The notes under the pieces were generated by a model. It worked only from the letters and a program-made list of their open reading frames with translations, ran no database searches and was not told the DNA's origin. The translations under genes and the position numbers were made by a program. Source: Capronia americana (lineage: Eukaryota; Ascomycota; Eurotiomycetes; Chaetothyriales; Herpotrichiellaceae). Taken from it: a stretch of DNA of 64,000 bases. Location: the NCBI GenBank assembly GCA_016110215.1, contig JADWQD010000002.1, positions 62,001-126,000 of the forward strand, in the 5' to 3' direction. Shown here one piece after another: positions 1 to 11,200 of this stretch. Within the stretch, counting starts at the first letter, position 1, and every line of letters starts with the position of its first letter.

Positions 1-1071
1 GAAGAGCTATGCCAAGACCTCTTCCGCTCCACAATGGAGCCTGTCGAGCGTGTGCTGAGAGACGCTAAGATCGACAAGTCCTCAGTCCACGAAATCGTCT
101 TGGTCGGTGGTTCCACTCGCATTCCTCGCATCCAGAAGCTTGTCTCCGACTTCTTCAACGGCAAGGAACCCAACAAGTCAATCAACCCCGATGAGGCCGT
201 CGCCTACGGTGCTGCAGTCCAGGCCGCTATCCTGTCTGGCGATACCTCGTCCAAGTCGACCAACGAGATCCTCCTGCTCGATGTTGCGCCGCTCTCTCTC
301 GGTATCGAGACTGCTGGTGGTGTCATGACCCCTCTCATCAAGCGGAACACCACCATCCCCACCAAGAAGTCCGAGACCTTCTCGACCTTTTCCGACAACC
401 AACCCGGTGTGCTCATCCAAGTCTACGAGGGTGAGCGTGCTCGTACCAAGGACAACAACCTGCTCGGCAAGTTCGAGCTCTCCGGCATTCCGCCTGCTCC
501 TCGCGGTGTTCCTCAGATTGAGGTCACATTCGATCTTGATGCCAATGGTATCATGAACGTCTCCGCCGTCGAGAAGGGTACCGGCAAGTCGAACAAGATT
601 GTCATCACCAACGACAAGGGCCGTCTGTCCAAGGAAGATATCGAGCGCATGCTGTCCGAGGCCGAGAAGTACAAGGCTGAAGATGAGGCTGAGTCTGCTC
701 GTATCTCAGCGAAGAACGGTCTGGAATCATACGCCTACTCGCTCAAGAACACTCTCTCCGACTCCAAGGTTGACGAGAAGCTTGACGCCTCTGACAAGGA
801 GAAGCTCAAGGCCGAGATTGACAAGACCATCTCTTGGATCGACGAGAACCAGACCGCCACCAAGGATGAGTTCGAGGCTCAACAGAAGGAGCTTGAAGGC
901 GTTGCCAACCCCATCATGATGAAGTTCTACGGTGCTGGTGGTGAAGGTGGCATGCCAGGTGGAATGCCCGGCGGTGGCTTCCCTGGAGCTGGCGGCCCTG
1001 GTGGATTCCCTGGCGCTGGCGGTGCTGGTCATGGTGGTGATGATGGCCCAACCGTCGAAGAGGTTGACTAA
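1..1071 (+). CDS. Cytosolic HSP70 chaperone (SSA-type), 3' part
   Basis: ATP-dependent chaperone of the cytosolic/nuclear Hsp70 family; it binds unfolded peptides with J-domain partners. The reading frame is already open at base 1, so the 5' end lies outside the window. Seen: the end of the nucleotide-binding domain with VLVGGSTRIPRIQKLV and NPDEAVAYGAAVQAAIL, the linker DVAPLSLGIET, the peptide-binding domain with NNLLGKFELSGIPPAPRGVP, the helical lid, a Gly/Pro/Met-rich tail, and the terminal EEVD that docks TPR co-chaperones. EEVD marks the cytosolic class; ER forms end in H/KDEL and mitochondrial forms lack it. No intron is needed in this part. Codon use is strongly C-ending, as expected for a highly expressed gene. 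The family call is secure; which paralogue cannot be told. Confidence 0.97.
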   Translation, partial: EELCQDLFRSTMEPVERVLRDAKIDKSSVHEIVLVGGSTRIPRIQKLVSDFFNGKEPNKSINPDEAVAYGAAVQAAILSGDTSSKSTNEILLLDVAPLSLGIETAGGVMTPLIKRNTTIPTKKSETFSTFSDNQPGVLIQVYEGERARTKDNNLLGKFELSGIPPAPRGVPQIEVTFDLDANGIMNVSAVEKGTGKSNKIVITNDKGRLSKEDIERMLSEAEKYKAEDEAESARISAKNGLESYAYSLKNTLSDSKVDEKLDASDKEKLKAEIDKTISWIDENQTATKDEFEAQQKELEGVANPIMMKFYGAGGEGGMPGGMPGGGFPGAGGPGGFPGAGGAGHGGDDGPTVEEVD

Positions 1072-1542
1072 ACGATTTCACGAACAAAAGCATATGAGCG
1101 GCTTTGGATTCGGTGTCAATCATATCGGCGTTGGGTTGTCAATGGGACATGGGAACGATGATACCTCTTGCATGGCATAGAATTTTCCGTATCACCCTCA
1201 TGAAGGGATGATGGCTAGGTTGATTTCTCTGCAAAGACGGTCAGAGAAAGACATGGAGCTAGATTAGCTTTCAATGAGAAAAGAATTCTTCAGAATTATC
1301 AATGCTTGCATCCTTCTGTTTCTGCTATATCTGCTGATCCCGTTCTCAATTCGACTTCACCGTGGATTGAATTTGCGTCAAAATCATACATAGTTCGGCG
1401 CTGGCATTTGGAGTTTTCGGCCCTCGGTCCTTGGCTCTGCGGGACCCGCCGATGAGTCTCGATGAGCCTCTTCACATTTCACATCCTCGACTTGTAATTA
1501 CCCCACTACCGTGAACTGGACAAACGCCTCAGTCATGCCTAA
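1072..1542. other. Intergenic, HSP70 3' end to Zn2Cys6 gene
   Basis: Non-coding stretch of 471 bp holding the HSP70 3' UTR and the promoter of the downstream regulator. No convincing ORF or repeat was seen. Confidence 0.6.
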
Positions 1543-3620
1543 ATGGCAAGGAGGCGCCCTGTAAAAGCGTGCACTGAGTGCAAGCAAGTCAAAGTTCGGA
1601 TTTCCAATATCCCATCTCATATGCAGGGAAGTCTAACATTGCCAGCTGCGATGTGACGCGAGCGAGAGCTTCCCCCGCCCATGTGCTCGTTGCGTGAGGC
1701 GGGAATTAGTCTGTGTGATCGATTCCAGTTTCAAGCGGACACCTGCCCGGCTGTGAGTGCTTTTCTGCTATCCCTGGCCGTGTTGACCATGGGGTAGGCG
1801 ACTTCAAAACGTCACCAACGAACTTCGACAACTGAAACAATCCCTTCACGCATCGAAGAATGGCGCTGGTGGGGACGAAAGCCACTTCATCGATCCGGTA
1901 GTGGAAGATGCAGACTCGCACAGGTCGCCCTCACAGCGGGTGTCACAGCAGCTGTCCCCCAACGGCAAACCGGTACTCGACAGCCCATTTTGGTCGACCG
2001 AGGGCGACGATAGCCTTTCGCAGCTTCGAGAGGTCAACCTTGAGGACTGTGTCTTCCAGAGACATGAGCTCCGCGACCTCTTCTCTCTGTATGTGGCTTC
2101 AGGCCCTGCGTGCGTCTTCGATCTGACAAATGGAGATTCTATGTAGCATTCCATCCGCACCTGCCGGTGGTCGATACACGAATATCCGCCAGTGCCCTGC
2201 ATCAGACGAGTCCGTTCTTGTTCTGGACCATTCTCTTTACCGCCAGCCGTCACCACAAAGAATACGTCATGAGGGCGAATCAACTAACTGTGCCTTACTC
2301 TAACTTACTCGGTCGGACGGTGCTTCGAACACCTCATTCTCTACACACAATTCAAGCTATCCTGATCATGTGTATGTGGCCGCTGCCAGTCATGTACCAG
2401 CCCGAAGATCCAAGCCTGATGTATAGCACCATTGCCATGCAGGCTTCCCACTACCTTGGCTTACAGCGCACGGTTGGCTCGAACTCCCGGTCCCTCGCTA
2501 TCCTTCCCCAAGATGATCGGCAAGCAATGTCGAGGACCTGGTTGGGTTGCTTTGCTATACACACCGCGTAGGTAATTAGGCACCATTTTTGGGGCACCGC
2601 TAACTGCGGGCTATTAGTCTATCGATATCGCACGGAAACCCTCCAATGGTGAAGAGCCCAAGCGAACTCAGTGTCGTGGAGGCCAACCTTGAGAAGCACC
2701 ACATTCCGCAGAGGCTTGCTTTCGAGGTTGAAGTCCAGCGGTGCATGGCCAGATACCACGACTGCCTTGTTGGAGGAGCTGAGCCTAGTGTACACGAGAC
2801 ACTTGTCCAGATGTGCGAACAGGAGTTGACCAGTGTGAATGACCGATACTGCAGCACAGCGGACGCATACTTTGCCCTCCATCTCGATACCACACGGCTC
2901 CACTTATATACGCTGGCCTTACTCAACATGAAATCCCGACTGGGACAGACAGTACACCCGGATACCAAAGGTCATGTCACCGGATATCAACAGCTAGGCA
3001 TGCTAGCTGCTCATCGTCTCATTGACATCTACTGCAACGAGATAAGCTCTTCAGATACGCGCTTGATCGATGTCTATCGCGCTCTTCCTAAGCAGGTTTT
3101 TGTCGGCGTCCTACTTGCGACATTCTTCCTTCTCAGATACTTCGTCCTCAACCCAGCTTGCCAAGGTGAACAAAAAGCCGAGTCTCGGAATAAAGTGCTC
3201 ATGGTTCATGCTAAGCTCAAAGAGTTCACTTCGCACCGGTTTGCTGAGCCCGGTCGAGCAGCTGCTGTCATCGAGGTCCTTTGTCGGCATGGCGAAGCGC
3301 AGATTTCGGATACCAGTGAAGAAATCGACGACCGCGGTGTTGCTTCTATCTCGTGGAGCGCCCTGATCGCGGCTTCAAACATTCGTGGGAAGCGAAATTT
3401 GAAGACCACTTGGCTGCAAAAAATCAACCCTTCCTCGCCAGACTTGCGATCTGACCAACAGCAGTCGACGACTCCAGAGGCTGCCTCACAGGACAATTCC
3501 AACTTAGAGCCCTTTGAACAGGATTATCCGATTCCTGACAATATTTGGGATCAGTCGTTCCTACAAATGCTTGACTTCAGCGCCTACGACCTCGACAGTT
3601 CCGCCACGGACAACCTGTAA
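1543..3620 (+). CDS. Zn2Cys6 transcription factor, fungal-specific
   Basis: Predicted nuclear DNA-binding regulator of about 627 aa. Exons inferred: 1543-1593, 1646-1752, 1798-2088, 2136-2567, 2618-3620; all four introns (45-52 nt) are GT-AG and keep frame. Exon 1 joined to exon 2 gives the binuclear zinc cluster: CTECKQVKLRC, then nine residues, then CARCVRRELVC, i.e. six cysteines with C-x2-C-x6-C spacing in each half. A short heptad-like segment (about residues 52-75) follows, as in dimerising Gal4-type factors. The rest (FHPHLPVVDTR, WLGCFAIHTALSISHGNPP) resembles the fungal-specific middle homology region. Start ATG 1543 is the first in frame before the cluster. It is convergent with the AtuA-like gene (77 bp between stops) and is the nearest regulator for the 3.7-8.2 kb cluster. 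The overall type is secure; the target genes are inferred. Confidence 0.9.
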
Positions 3621-3697
3621 ACCTTCATACGTTCTGGTTTCATTTGAGACGCCTCTAAATCTCATACCCCTTCGATGGGCTATCACGCTGCAGCAGT

Positions 3698-5866
3698 TCA
3701 GACTTTAAGAAGCTCCCGTAGCTTCTCCGATACATCTCCCGGAAACATGCTCCGGAACAGTGGAATATACTGCTGTGAACCATGAACATCAGTTTCCCCA
3801 AATCCACCACATGCGGTTGGCTGCGATTTCCGCCTTCTTAACGTCGCTTTGAATGCCCGCGCTGGATCAAACCAACCGCACCATACAACCTCTTCAGGGC
3901 TTAGGTCGTATAATATCTCAATCAGTGTCTGGTTCAGGACTCCGCAATCTTTCACCGCAGTGTACAACTCTTGCGTTTCGAACATCACATCGAAGGTGAT
4001 CTCGAATGGGCCTGCATTCTTGGACCGGATAACGCTGGCGACATCTCCCAGCGTTAAGGGTCCAGATGGAATAAGACAGGGCGGAGTCGGCCGTTGTCTC
4101 TCCTGATCGGAGGTTTTTGGGTTGGTCCCGGTCAACTGTTGAACTGATCGAGCAGTCACTGGATGCATATGGTCCTCCTTAGGCTCCTGGCAGTCACCGA
4201 GGCCGAAATTCTGAAATTGCCATCGAAACAGCCCGTTGCCCAAGGGCTCTCTGAAGGCGAGCTCCTCGCCAGGCTTTAGGTTCATCAAATGATAAATACT
4301 GAACTCGGCACAGGGCCCGAGCTCGACGGTCTTTGTGCCACAGATGCCAAACGCGAAATTGCCGCTTGTGGCTTTCTGTCCTGGATATGGGCCATGCTGG
4401 AAGAAGTCAGCAAGACCGCATCGAAAGTTGGACCGACTTACAACGGTGGCGATGCGTGCGGTGTCGGCCAAGGCGGTAGCCAGGTTTTGGGTCTCTGCCA
4501 GCACCTCGCCAACTAAGAAGACCTCCCCTGGAATAACATCGGTCTTCGAGGGAGCATCTTTATTCCTCCCATCGTATGTGTGGAATTTGAGCTGCCAGGT
4601 CTCTTGAACCCCATCGTGCTGTTGGGAAACATAGGCTTCGATGCGCACTAGGAAGTCATCCAACTGGCTTATGAGAATGGCTGTGAAGGGGGTCAGTTGA
4701 AGTCGCACCAGGAACAGAATACACCCACGGTCTCTCAAGCTGCCAAAGTACATGCTTCGATAGCCCAGCATCTTTGCTCCCTCCAGCTTGACTTGATATG
4801 GCAATCCTTGCATTTCAGACGTCCGAAAATAGTCTCCCCGCACACGCACTGTACGTCCATCAGCGAGCTCTTCATACCTGGATTTGGTGACATCCAGGTA
4901 GCCACCGGGACCATAGAGCAGATCCGGTCTGCTCTTCTCGTACAAGGTGTGTGCAGCGACAGAGAGCGCGGTACACCTGCTTTGAGGATTCAGTGGGCGG
5001 ATGTCGTAGGTGCCATCTTGGTATAACATTGCCATTGCCCCGCCTGACTTTGGCCGTGCGCAGAGGCCGCCGCATTCCATGATCTTGCCCATGTGCATGA
5101 AGCCCCCGAGGATTTCGCTGGAGCATGCCTTCTGGGAGCTGCCAAAAATGCGTCTGAAACAGAATGTCGCGAAGGCCACATATGGCGCTGGATCGTACGC
5201 GCGTCCGCCTATGACCAGGTTGAAATCCGGCCTCTCTTCCATTGCCTGCATAAATGGCTCAGGTCCCATCTGCGCCAGGATCCTTGGACAGTCGTCGATA
5301 TCTGCCTGCGACATGGACGGCACCCCTGACCCACAGCCGGTGATATCTCCTCCGGCAAGACGCTCCGACACCAACGTTTTTGACACTTCAGCAAAGATTG
5401 TGATTGTCTTGAGGTTGTATGACCTGTCCTGTATCAGCACACGCTTCGCAAGTAATGAGCGGGAGGCTTACGCATTGCCTGGCTCTGCAGCAATCTCCTG
5501 ACAGATATTGGCCAGTACCTCTACATGTTCGTTGCTACCATCGCCTCCAGCGGAGCCAATCAAGACCGGGACCTGGAATCTGCGCGAGGAGCTCAGGATC
5601 TTCATCAAGTCACGCTTATAGTTTCGCCTCGAAGTTGTCATTTTGCCCACGGCTAGATTATTGGGGCCGCCATCCGTGGATCCAGAATCAAGTATGATAG
5701 CGGTTGGGGCACCTGTCGCAACGCAGCATTCAAGCCCCTGGTCAAGCTGGTCCTGATTCAAGCCATACCCAAGCATTCCAACCGGGGTCACGATGTTACA
5801 CAGCTGCGGAGCTGTTTCCTCCGAATATGAACCCATGGCCGTTGAATGTGATGAATAGTACACCAC
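3698..5866 (-). CDS. AtuA-family (DUF1446) / DUF4387 fusion protein
   Basis: Likely enzyme or enzyme subunit of unknown chemistry. AtuA is named from acyclic terpene utilisation in Pseudomonas; fungal copies are uncharacterised. Exons inferred (minus strand): 5866-5472, 5423-4729, 4680-4442, 4396-3698, giving about 675 aa. The N-terminal part carries AtuA-type motifs: ILDSGSTDGGPN, VLIGSAGGDG, LVIGGRAYDPAPYVAF, GFMHMGKIMECGG and HGPYPGQKATSGNFAFG. The C-terminal ~110 residues match DUF4387 (VIRSKNAGPFEITFDVMF, then DVHGSQQYIPL). In many bacteria these are separate adjacent genes, so the fusion itself is informative. Introns 4681-4728 and 4397-4441 are multiples of three without stops; I call them introns because excision restores LRDPILISQLDDF and ATVHGPYPGQ. 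The start could instead be the internal ATG eleven codons on. It is divergent from the MFS gene and convergent with the Zn2Cys6 gene. Confidence 0.85.
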
Positions 5867-6466
5867 GATTACTTGTGCTGCAACAAACCCTCTGATTTCC
5901 TATATACCTTCAACAGCACTGCGTCGATGGCCGCGACCGGCCCGGAACAGGAGATGGCAGAATTACTCAAGAGCAGCGCTGATGCTTGCATTTTTTTTTT
6001 CCCTGCTTCGACGCAACCCTTCGCATTACCCGTCCATTGGGCACTATCCCTGATTGACTGCATTTGCGTTTCTCGGGAATACTGCGAACTTCGCTTCTTT
6101 CTGCGAACCCGTGACGGCGATGAGCGATTTTCGGCTTTTGGGCCGAATTTCGCACTTTACTAGGTGAATGAGCGGGCCTCGTTGGTTGGCTCCCCACAAT
6201 TCTCGCTCAAAGTCCGGGGTACAGTATGGAGTGAAAGGGGTATAGACGATGAACAGAGGACGAGAAACCCTCGGCTTTACAAATCTGTCGCCTGCATGTG
6301 AAAGGCTTGTTTGTTCGCCTTTATTTCTCCAGGACTTGCTTGGATGTTGATATAAATCGAACATCGGCCACAATATTGCCCCAGAAGCCACAGACAGCCG
6401 CTCTCAACAACACCAAAGACTCTTTCTTCCCGACCTTACCTGTGCTCTGAGGGTCCAACAGCCACG
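5867..6466. promoter_or_regulatory. Divergent promoter, AtuA-like gene / MFS transporter
   Basis: Shared 600 bp region between two outward-facing starts. It holds a TATAAA at 6350-6355, about 110 bp before the transporter ATG, a T10 tract at 5991-6000, and a CGG-N8-CCG palindrome at 6130-6147 (annotated separately). Divergent sharing suggests the enzyme and transporter are co-regulated. Confidence 0.6.
6130..6147. promoter_or_regulatory. Inverted repeat TTCGGC-N6-GCCGAA, candidate Zn2Cys6 operator
   Basis: A perfect 6+6 bp inverted repeat with a 6 bp spacer lies inside the divergent promoter. Read as everted/inverted CGG triplets it is CGG-N8-CCG, the kind of site bound by dimeric Gal4-type zinc-cluster proteins. 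A gene for such a protein starts at 1543. Binding is inference only. Confidence 0.4.
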
Positions 6467-8226
6467 ATGGAGTCAAAAGACGTGACCTTGGAGACGGTTG
6501 AGAAAGCTGAAGTTCGTGCCGGAACGCCAGCGGCACTGACCGAGGAAGAGCAGCATCTCCAGCGCAAGTTGAAGTGGAAGTTGGACCTGATCATCTTGCC
6601 ACTGCTGTCCACCGTATACTTCTTTGCACAAATGGTCCGTGCAGAACAAGCTCGACACAGTGAACTTGTGCTGACGTCCTGCAGGGTCGATCCGATATTG
6701 GCAATGCCAAAATCATGGGCATGGACAAGGAATTAGGGCTTTCCGCACACCAATACTCCAACGTCGCAAGTATTTTTCAGGTCGGCTATCTTCTATTTCA
6801 GCTGCCCGCAACGTTGCTGGTCAGGAAGATCGGGGCGCCATACCAAGTCAGTACATATCTCTCCGTGGTCCTGCGCTCTGGCTAACAAACAACTTAGTTT
6901 GGCGGAGCGATGCTTGGCTGGGGACTTGTAACGGTGTGCACGGTCGCGATCCACAGCTACGGCTCTCTTATGGTCATCCGAGTGTTCATCGGTGTAGGTA
7001 TACTCCAGAACCAAATCCGGCTCGCCCGGCTTCTGCCATCCCACGCTTTATCCCAGTTGAGGCCGAGGTCACTGACAACGGCGTAGGTCTGCGAGGCATT
7101 CGTTCAGGGTTCGGTCTTCTATCTTTCCTTCTGGTATCCCTACAGCGAGCTTGCAACTCGAGGTGCTATCTACTTTAGCACAGCCGCCGTGGCCGGAGCA
7201 TTCAACGGTCTAATCGCGTACGCCGTCGCTAGAGACCTTGGTGGCGTCAACTCCTGGCAACCATGGCGCTGGCTGTTTCTCATTGAAGGTGTTCTTCCAA
7301 TGGGCTGGGCGTTCGTGGTCATTTCCTTGCTACCCTCGACTCCAGAACACCTGAAGGTCATTGGCCGCTTGTTCTCGAAGGATGAGAAGGAGCTCATCAT
7401 CAAGCGAAGTCGTCTCGCCCACAACACGGGAGAATCCAAGATCCGGCCAAAGCTCATCCTCAAGCTGCTCATGGACCCAAAGTTCTGGATGTTGGTATGC
7501 ATCGAGAGCGGCAATCTGTTCTGTCTCTCTTCGCTGACCAACTTTCTACCCGCCATCATCCATGGGTTTGGCTGGTCGACCGTCAAGTCTCAATTGATGA
7601 CCGTCATTGTCTACGCCTGCAGTTTCGTCACAATCATCTTCTGGGCCCGTGTTTCGGACAAGACTGGTCGCCGGGGAGTGTTCATAATGACGAACGCTGG
7701 AATCGCCGCCATCGCATATATCCTGCTACTCACGGTCAAGAGCTCGTCGGGTCGATTTGCAGCCACATGTAAGGCTCTCCAAACAGCTTGTTGGACTCCA
7801 TGGACTTCCATTCCTCTACTGCCTCTTGTCTTCCCACAATGCTGACTTTCCTCGTGCGATGCAGGTATCCTGGCAATGAGTCTTTATCCCAACATCGTCG
7901 TGAACCTCACGTGGTCCGCCTCGATCAACATCGGGTACACCTACCGCGCGTCGGCCACCGCGCTTGTCAACAGCATCGGCCAGGCTGTTTCTATCGCCGC
8001 CAACCAAGCGTATGTGGACCCACCATATTATCACAAAGGAATTGCGGCATCCCTCGGCATGATCGGTTTTGTTGCCGTAATGGCTGCGGTTCTGCTTCTC
8101 ACGCTGAGGTGGGAGAACGCGAGGAAGAGAGCCAGGCAATTCAGTGAGGAAAGCGAGCAAGTGAGAAGAACTCAGACGATCGATGACGTCGGGAACAAAT
8201 GGCCGGATTATTTCTTCTCCTACTGA
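6467..8226 (+). CDS. MFS transporter, allantoate permease (Dal5)-like family
   Basis: Plasma-membrane proton-coupled importer, probably for a small carboxylate or amide. Exons inferred: 6467-6634, 6685-6846, 6898-6993, 7087-7768, 7865-8226, giving about 489 aa. Joined exons give the anion:cation symporter pattern: a cytosolic N-terminus ending KLKWKLDLIILPLL, FFAQMGRSDIGNAKIMGM (usual D-R-x-N-I-G-N-A region), VASIFQVGYLLFQLPATLLV, and FYLSFWYPYSELATR. Twelve hydrophobic segments can be traced, with the central loop around SRLAHNTGESKIRPK and a cytosolic C-tail. In place of the usual LDR before SNIGNA there is MGR, a small departure. It shares a promoter with the AtuA-DUF4387 gene and so probably imports that enzyme's substrate. 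Substrate is unknown. Confidence 0.88.
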
Positions 8227-11200
8227 GCGTGGCGAGGGGAGGGAATGAATGGGCGACTGAAATCTAGAGGTTGATCAAGCCCTGGATCGTCCCTGGGCCT
8301 GCGACAAGGCAAATAGGCATCGACGGTTATGGATGATGTGAGATAGTCTTCTGCAATGCCAGTCAGCCAGTCCGGTCGGATCGATGTGTGCGTTTTTCCA
8401 ACTTCTTCATAACAGAGTGGGCCAAGGAGATCTGGCGCAGGATGATTTCTCAGGGCAAGTGACTCGCTCTCCGCGTTCCGTCTCTTCTTTGACCGAAATT
8501 GAACCTACCGAGTGACGTCTACTGCTTCAAGTGCGGAGCCCGAAGGAGATACTGTAGATACCATCTGAGCCCCTTTTTCTCTTGAAGTCCTCTGCAGTTG
8601 CAGGCCATCCGAAGGACGGAGCCCGCAGGCTTTCTCTGGACCGAGCTCAGATCGCAGGGATGCGGCACGCAAGTGAAGATCCCGGTAAAAATTACCAGCC
8701 CCCCTGAGCGAGCGAGAACTCGCTACCCCGGTTGCAGAGAATCCAAAAGAGGAAGTATACCACCACTTTCGGCTTCTCCAAGTGACATCTGATGTTCTCA
8801 TTCGTGTGCCGCTGAAAGGGACAGAGTCTTTGAACGGCGTTTGTGGGCACTTTGAAATCCCTCTTTTGGCGGCGGTAATTCGCGGTCGGTGGACGATCGG
8901 GATAGTCCTAAGTGTACGGGCACTTCTTGCAAGCAATATTGCAGTCTCAAGCCGACGATCTTGGTTTCTGGATCTACAGGCTGTGACAAAATTAGCGAGG
9001 ACTGCCGGAACCGTGCTGGAGCCTACTTTATCGGACAGTATTAGCTCAGAGAGTGAGTTAATTACCCAAAATTCCCAATTGAGGAGGGCCTGTACACACA
9101 TCAACATCACCGCCTCCCGAAATACATACCAATTGCTGTCCCCCGGTGTTCTCGGCGGAATAAGATTCGCCGTCTAATTAGCGTCTCGTGGCGGTCCGGC
9201 TGCACGGTCGTTTTGCACTTTTCTTTGTTCTTTAGAAAGGCGTCTCATCATGCTTCAGCCGCACGGGTCGTTTTGTATGTTTGTTGTTCTTTAGACGAAA
9301 ACAACTCTCCTCGCCAAGGTAGTATCTACCGGCGTCTCATCCTGGTTCAGCCGCATGGGTCGTTTTGTAATACCAAGTCTCCAGGATATTGCAGCGGGAT
9401 CGGGACTTTTACGAGTTTGCCATTTCTACTCATACCATACCGGACGGTCCCAGAGCAACGGGAGAGATCTTCCGTGGCGAGAAAGGTTCGTGCACCGGGT
9501 TTTCTGTCGCACAAAGGGGCCGAAGGGGAGGGGTTGGCCGCCGTTTTAATCGAGCATGCTATTCTCAGTCATGACAAAGCAGACGATGCGGATTGTGGCC
9601 CCTGGACTGATGATCTTTCCAGTGACTATGATAGGATGATAGGGAGTGCGCGGTCGGCAAGGGAGACTGTTCAAGTGGAGTCCGTTCTGTACGGTTCGGT
9701 CTAAAAATTTCAAGAGGACGTTATTCGTTGAGAGACCGTCCGTTCCTGGTATAGCGGAGACACCAATCATTGTGTGGGACAGCTGGTATAGCGATTCGGG
9801 CGGAGCTCGAGACAGGTCATGGCGCCGTCGCCGTCGCTATCGCTATCGTCATGTCTGGCACAGACACTGTAATGTTGAGGTGCTGGACTACTAGCATCTC
9901 CCTGAGGATATATTTTCTACACTAATACGGTATAAAGTTGTCATCGTTCGGTATATTATAACCTTGATAGGGACCCGGATGGGAGAAGATGGGGTGTACA
10001 ATATTAGATCGCCTTGTTATATAGTGAATATTTACCTGTTATAGGAGAGGAGTTCTACTCGGGTCTTCATTCAGAGATGGCCCTGACGTTCTTCGAGGCT
10101 AAGACCTGGAAGTTTGAGACATATGGTCAACGCTGAGCTTCAGGTTTGCTGTTGATGCTACACCTCAATATCACTACAGGTTCACCTCTCAGAGGACTTT
10201 CAGTGCACTGGTTGACCATTTCGCCTTCTTCATCGTAAGGGGTAAAACTTAAGAGCCGATTGAATAATTACTTATCCCTTGTAGCAGTGGAAGGGTTCTG
10301 TAGTATCTATCTCCACGGTGATGGTCGAATTAGTCCGGTTTCTACGTTAAAACTGTATACAGGAAACATAGTTATCTGAGGCAAACTTAGGGTATATCAT
10401 AGGACTAAGGGACTGGGTCTACGACAATGCGAGAGCTGGTATCTAATACTAACCAGAATACATTTTCCTCATCAGAATCTACTCGCCTTCCATATGCCAT
10501 GACACTCTGAGTCCGGTTGCAGTGTGCTGGATAGAGATTGATGGTTTGAGGGATCCTGTGAATGTTGTTGATGAGGCCTCAACAGCGGCGATATAGAGAT
10601 GTAACCATAAATGCTGTAGGCTTTGGTTCGATGGCGACGTCGTCGTCTCCAGAGACGATTGCGACGATTCGTAACGAAGCCTCGTCGTACGACCTTCATA
10701 ATGATCCCTGTATTCGCCGTCCAGAATACAGCCAATCAGAAAAGCCAGAACTTGTTCTGGAAAATGCCTAGTGCCAGACGGCGAGCCGCATTCGTAAAGA
10801 CGGTCACGCTAGCGCGCTATTGTGGTCAAGTCCTGCGATGGAGTGGCCAAAGTGGCTTGGACAAATGCTCACGAGCTCAGAGGCAGCAGGTCTTGGAAGT
10901 CTTGCTGACCAAAGTGGCTTGGCGCAGCTGCAGACACCGAGTGCCCGAAGTCCCCTAGCCTGGCAAGTCGCTGCAACTCACCTCTTATCCCTGTGAACTG
11001 CCAGACATTGGTGCGCGAGTGGCGGCGGCTCGCGAGATCTCGGAATTTGCCGATATACACGAAACATCGGTGCTCGAGCACAGAGCATTACACTTTCAGA
11101 GGCAAGTCTTGGCCCCAGTTGTCCACTACCAGGTTGACGAGTGTGGAAATGCCGTGACCGGCCTTGCTAGTCACTAGCAACGCCACATTCTGCGTGGTTC

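Noticed and set aside
8505..9110. Minus-strand ORF of 201 codons in the left gene-poor region
   Set aside because: No family motif and no splice continuation; treated as chance.
9181..9376. CRISPR-like array
   Set aside because: Only three diverged copies with uneven spacing, in a eukaryotic nuclear genome.
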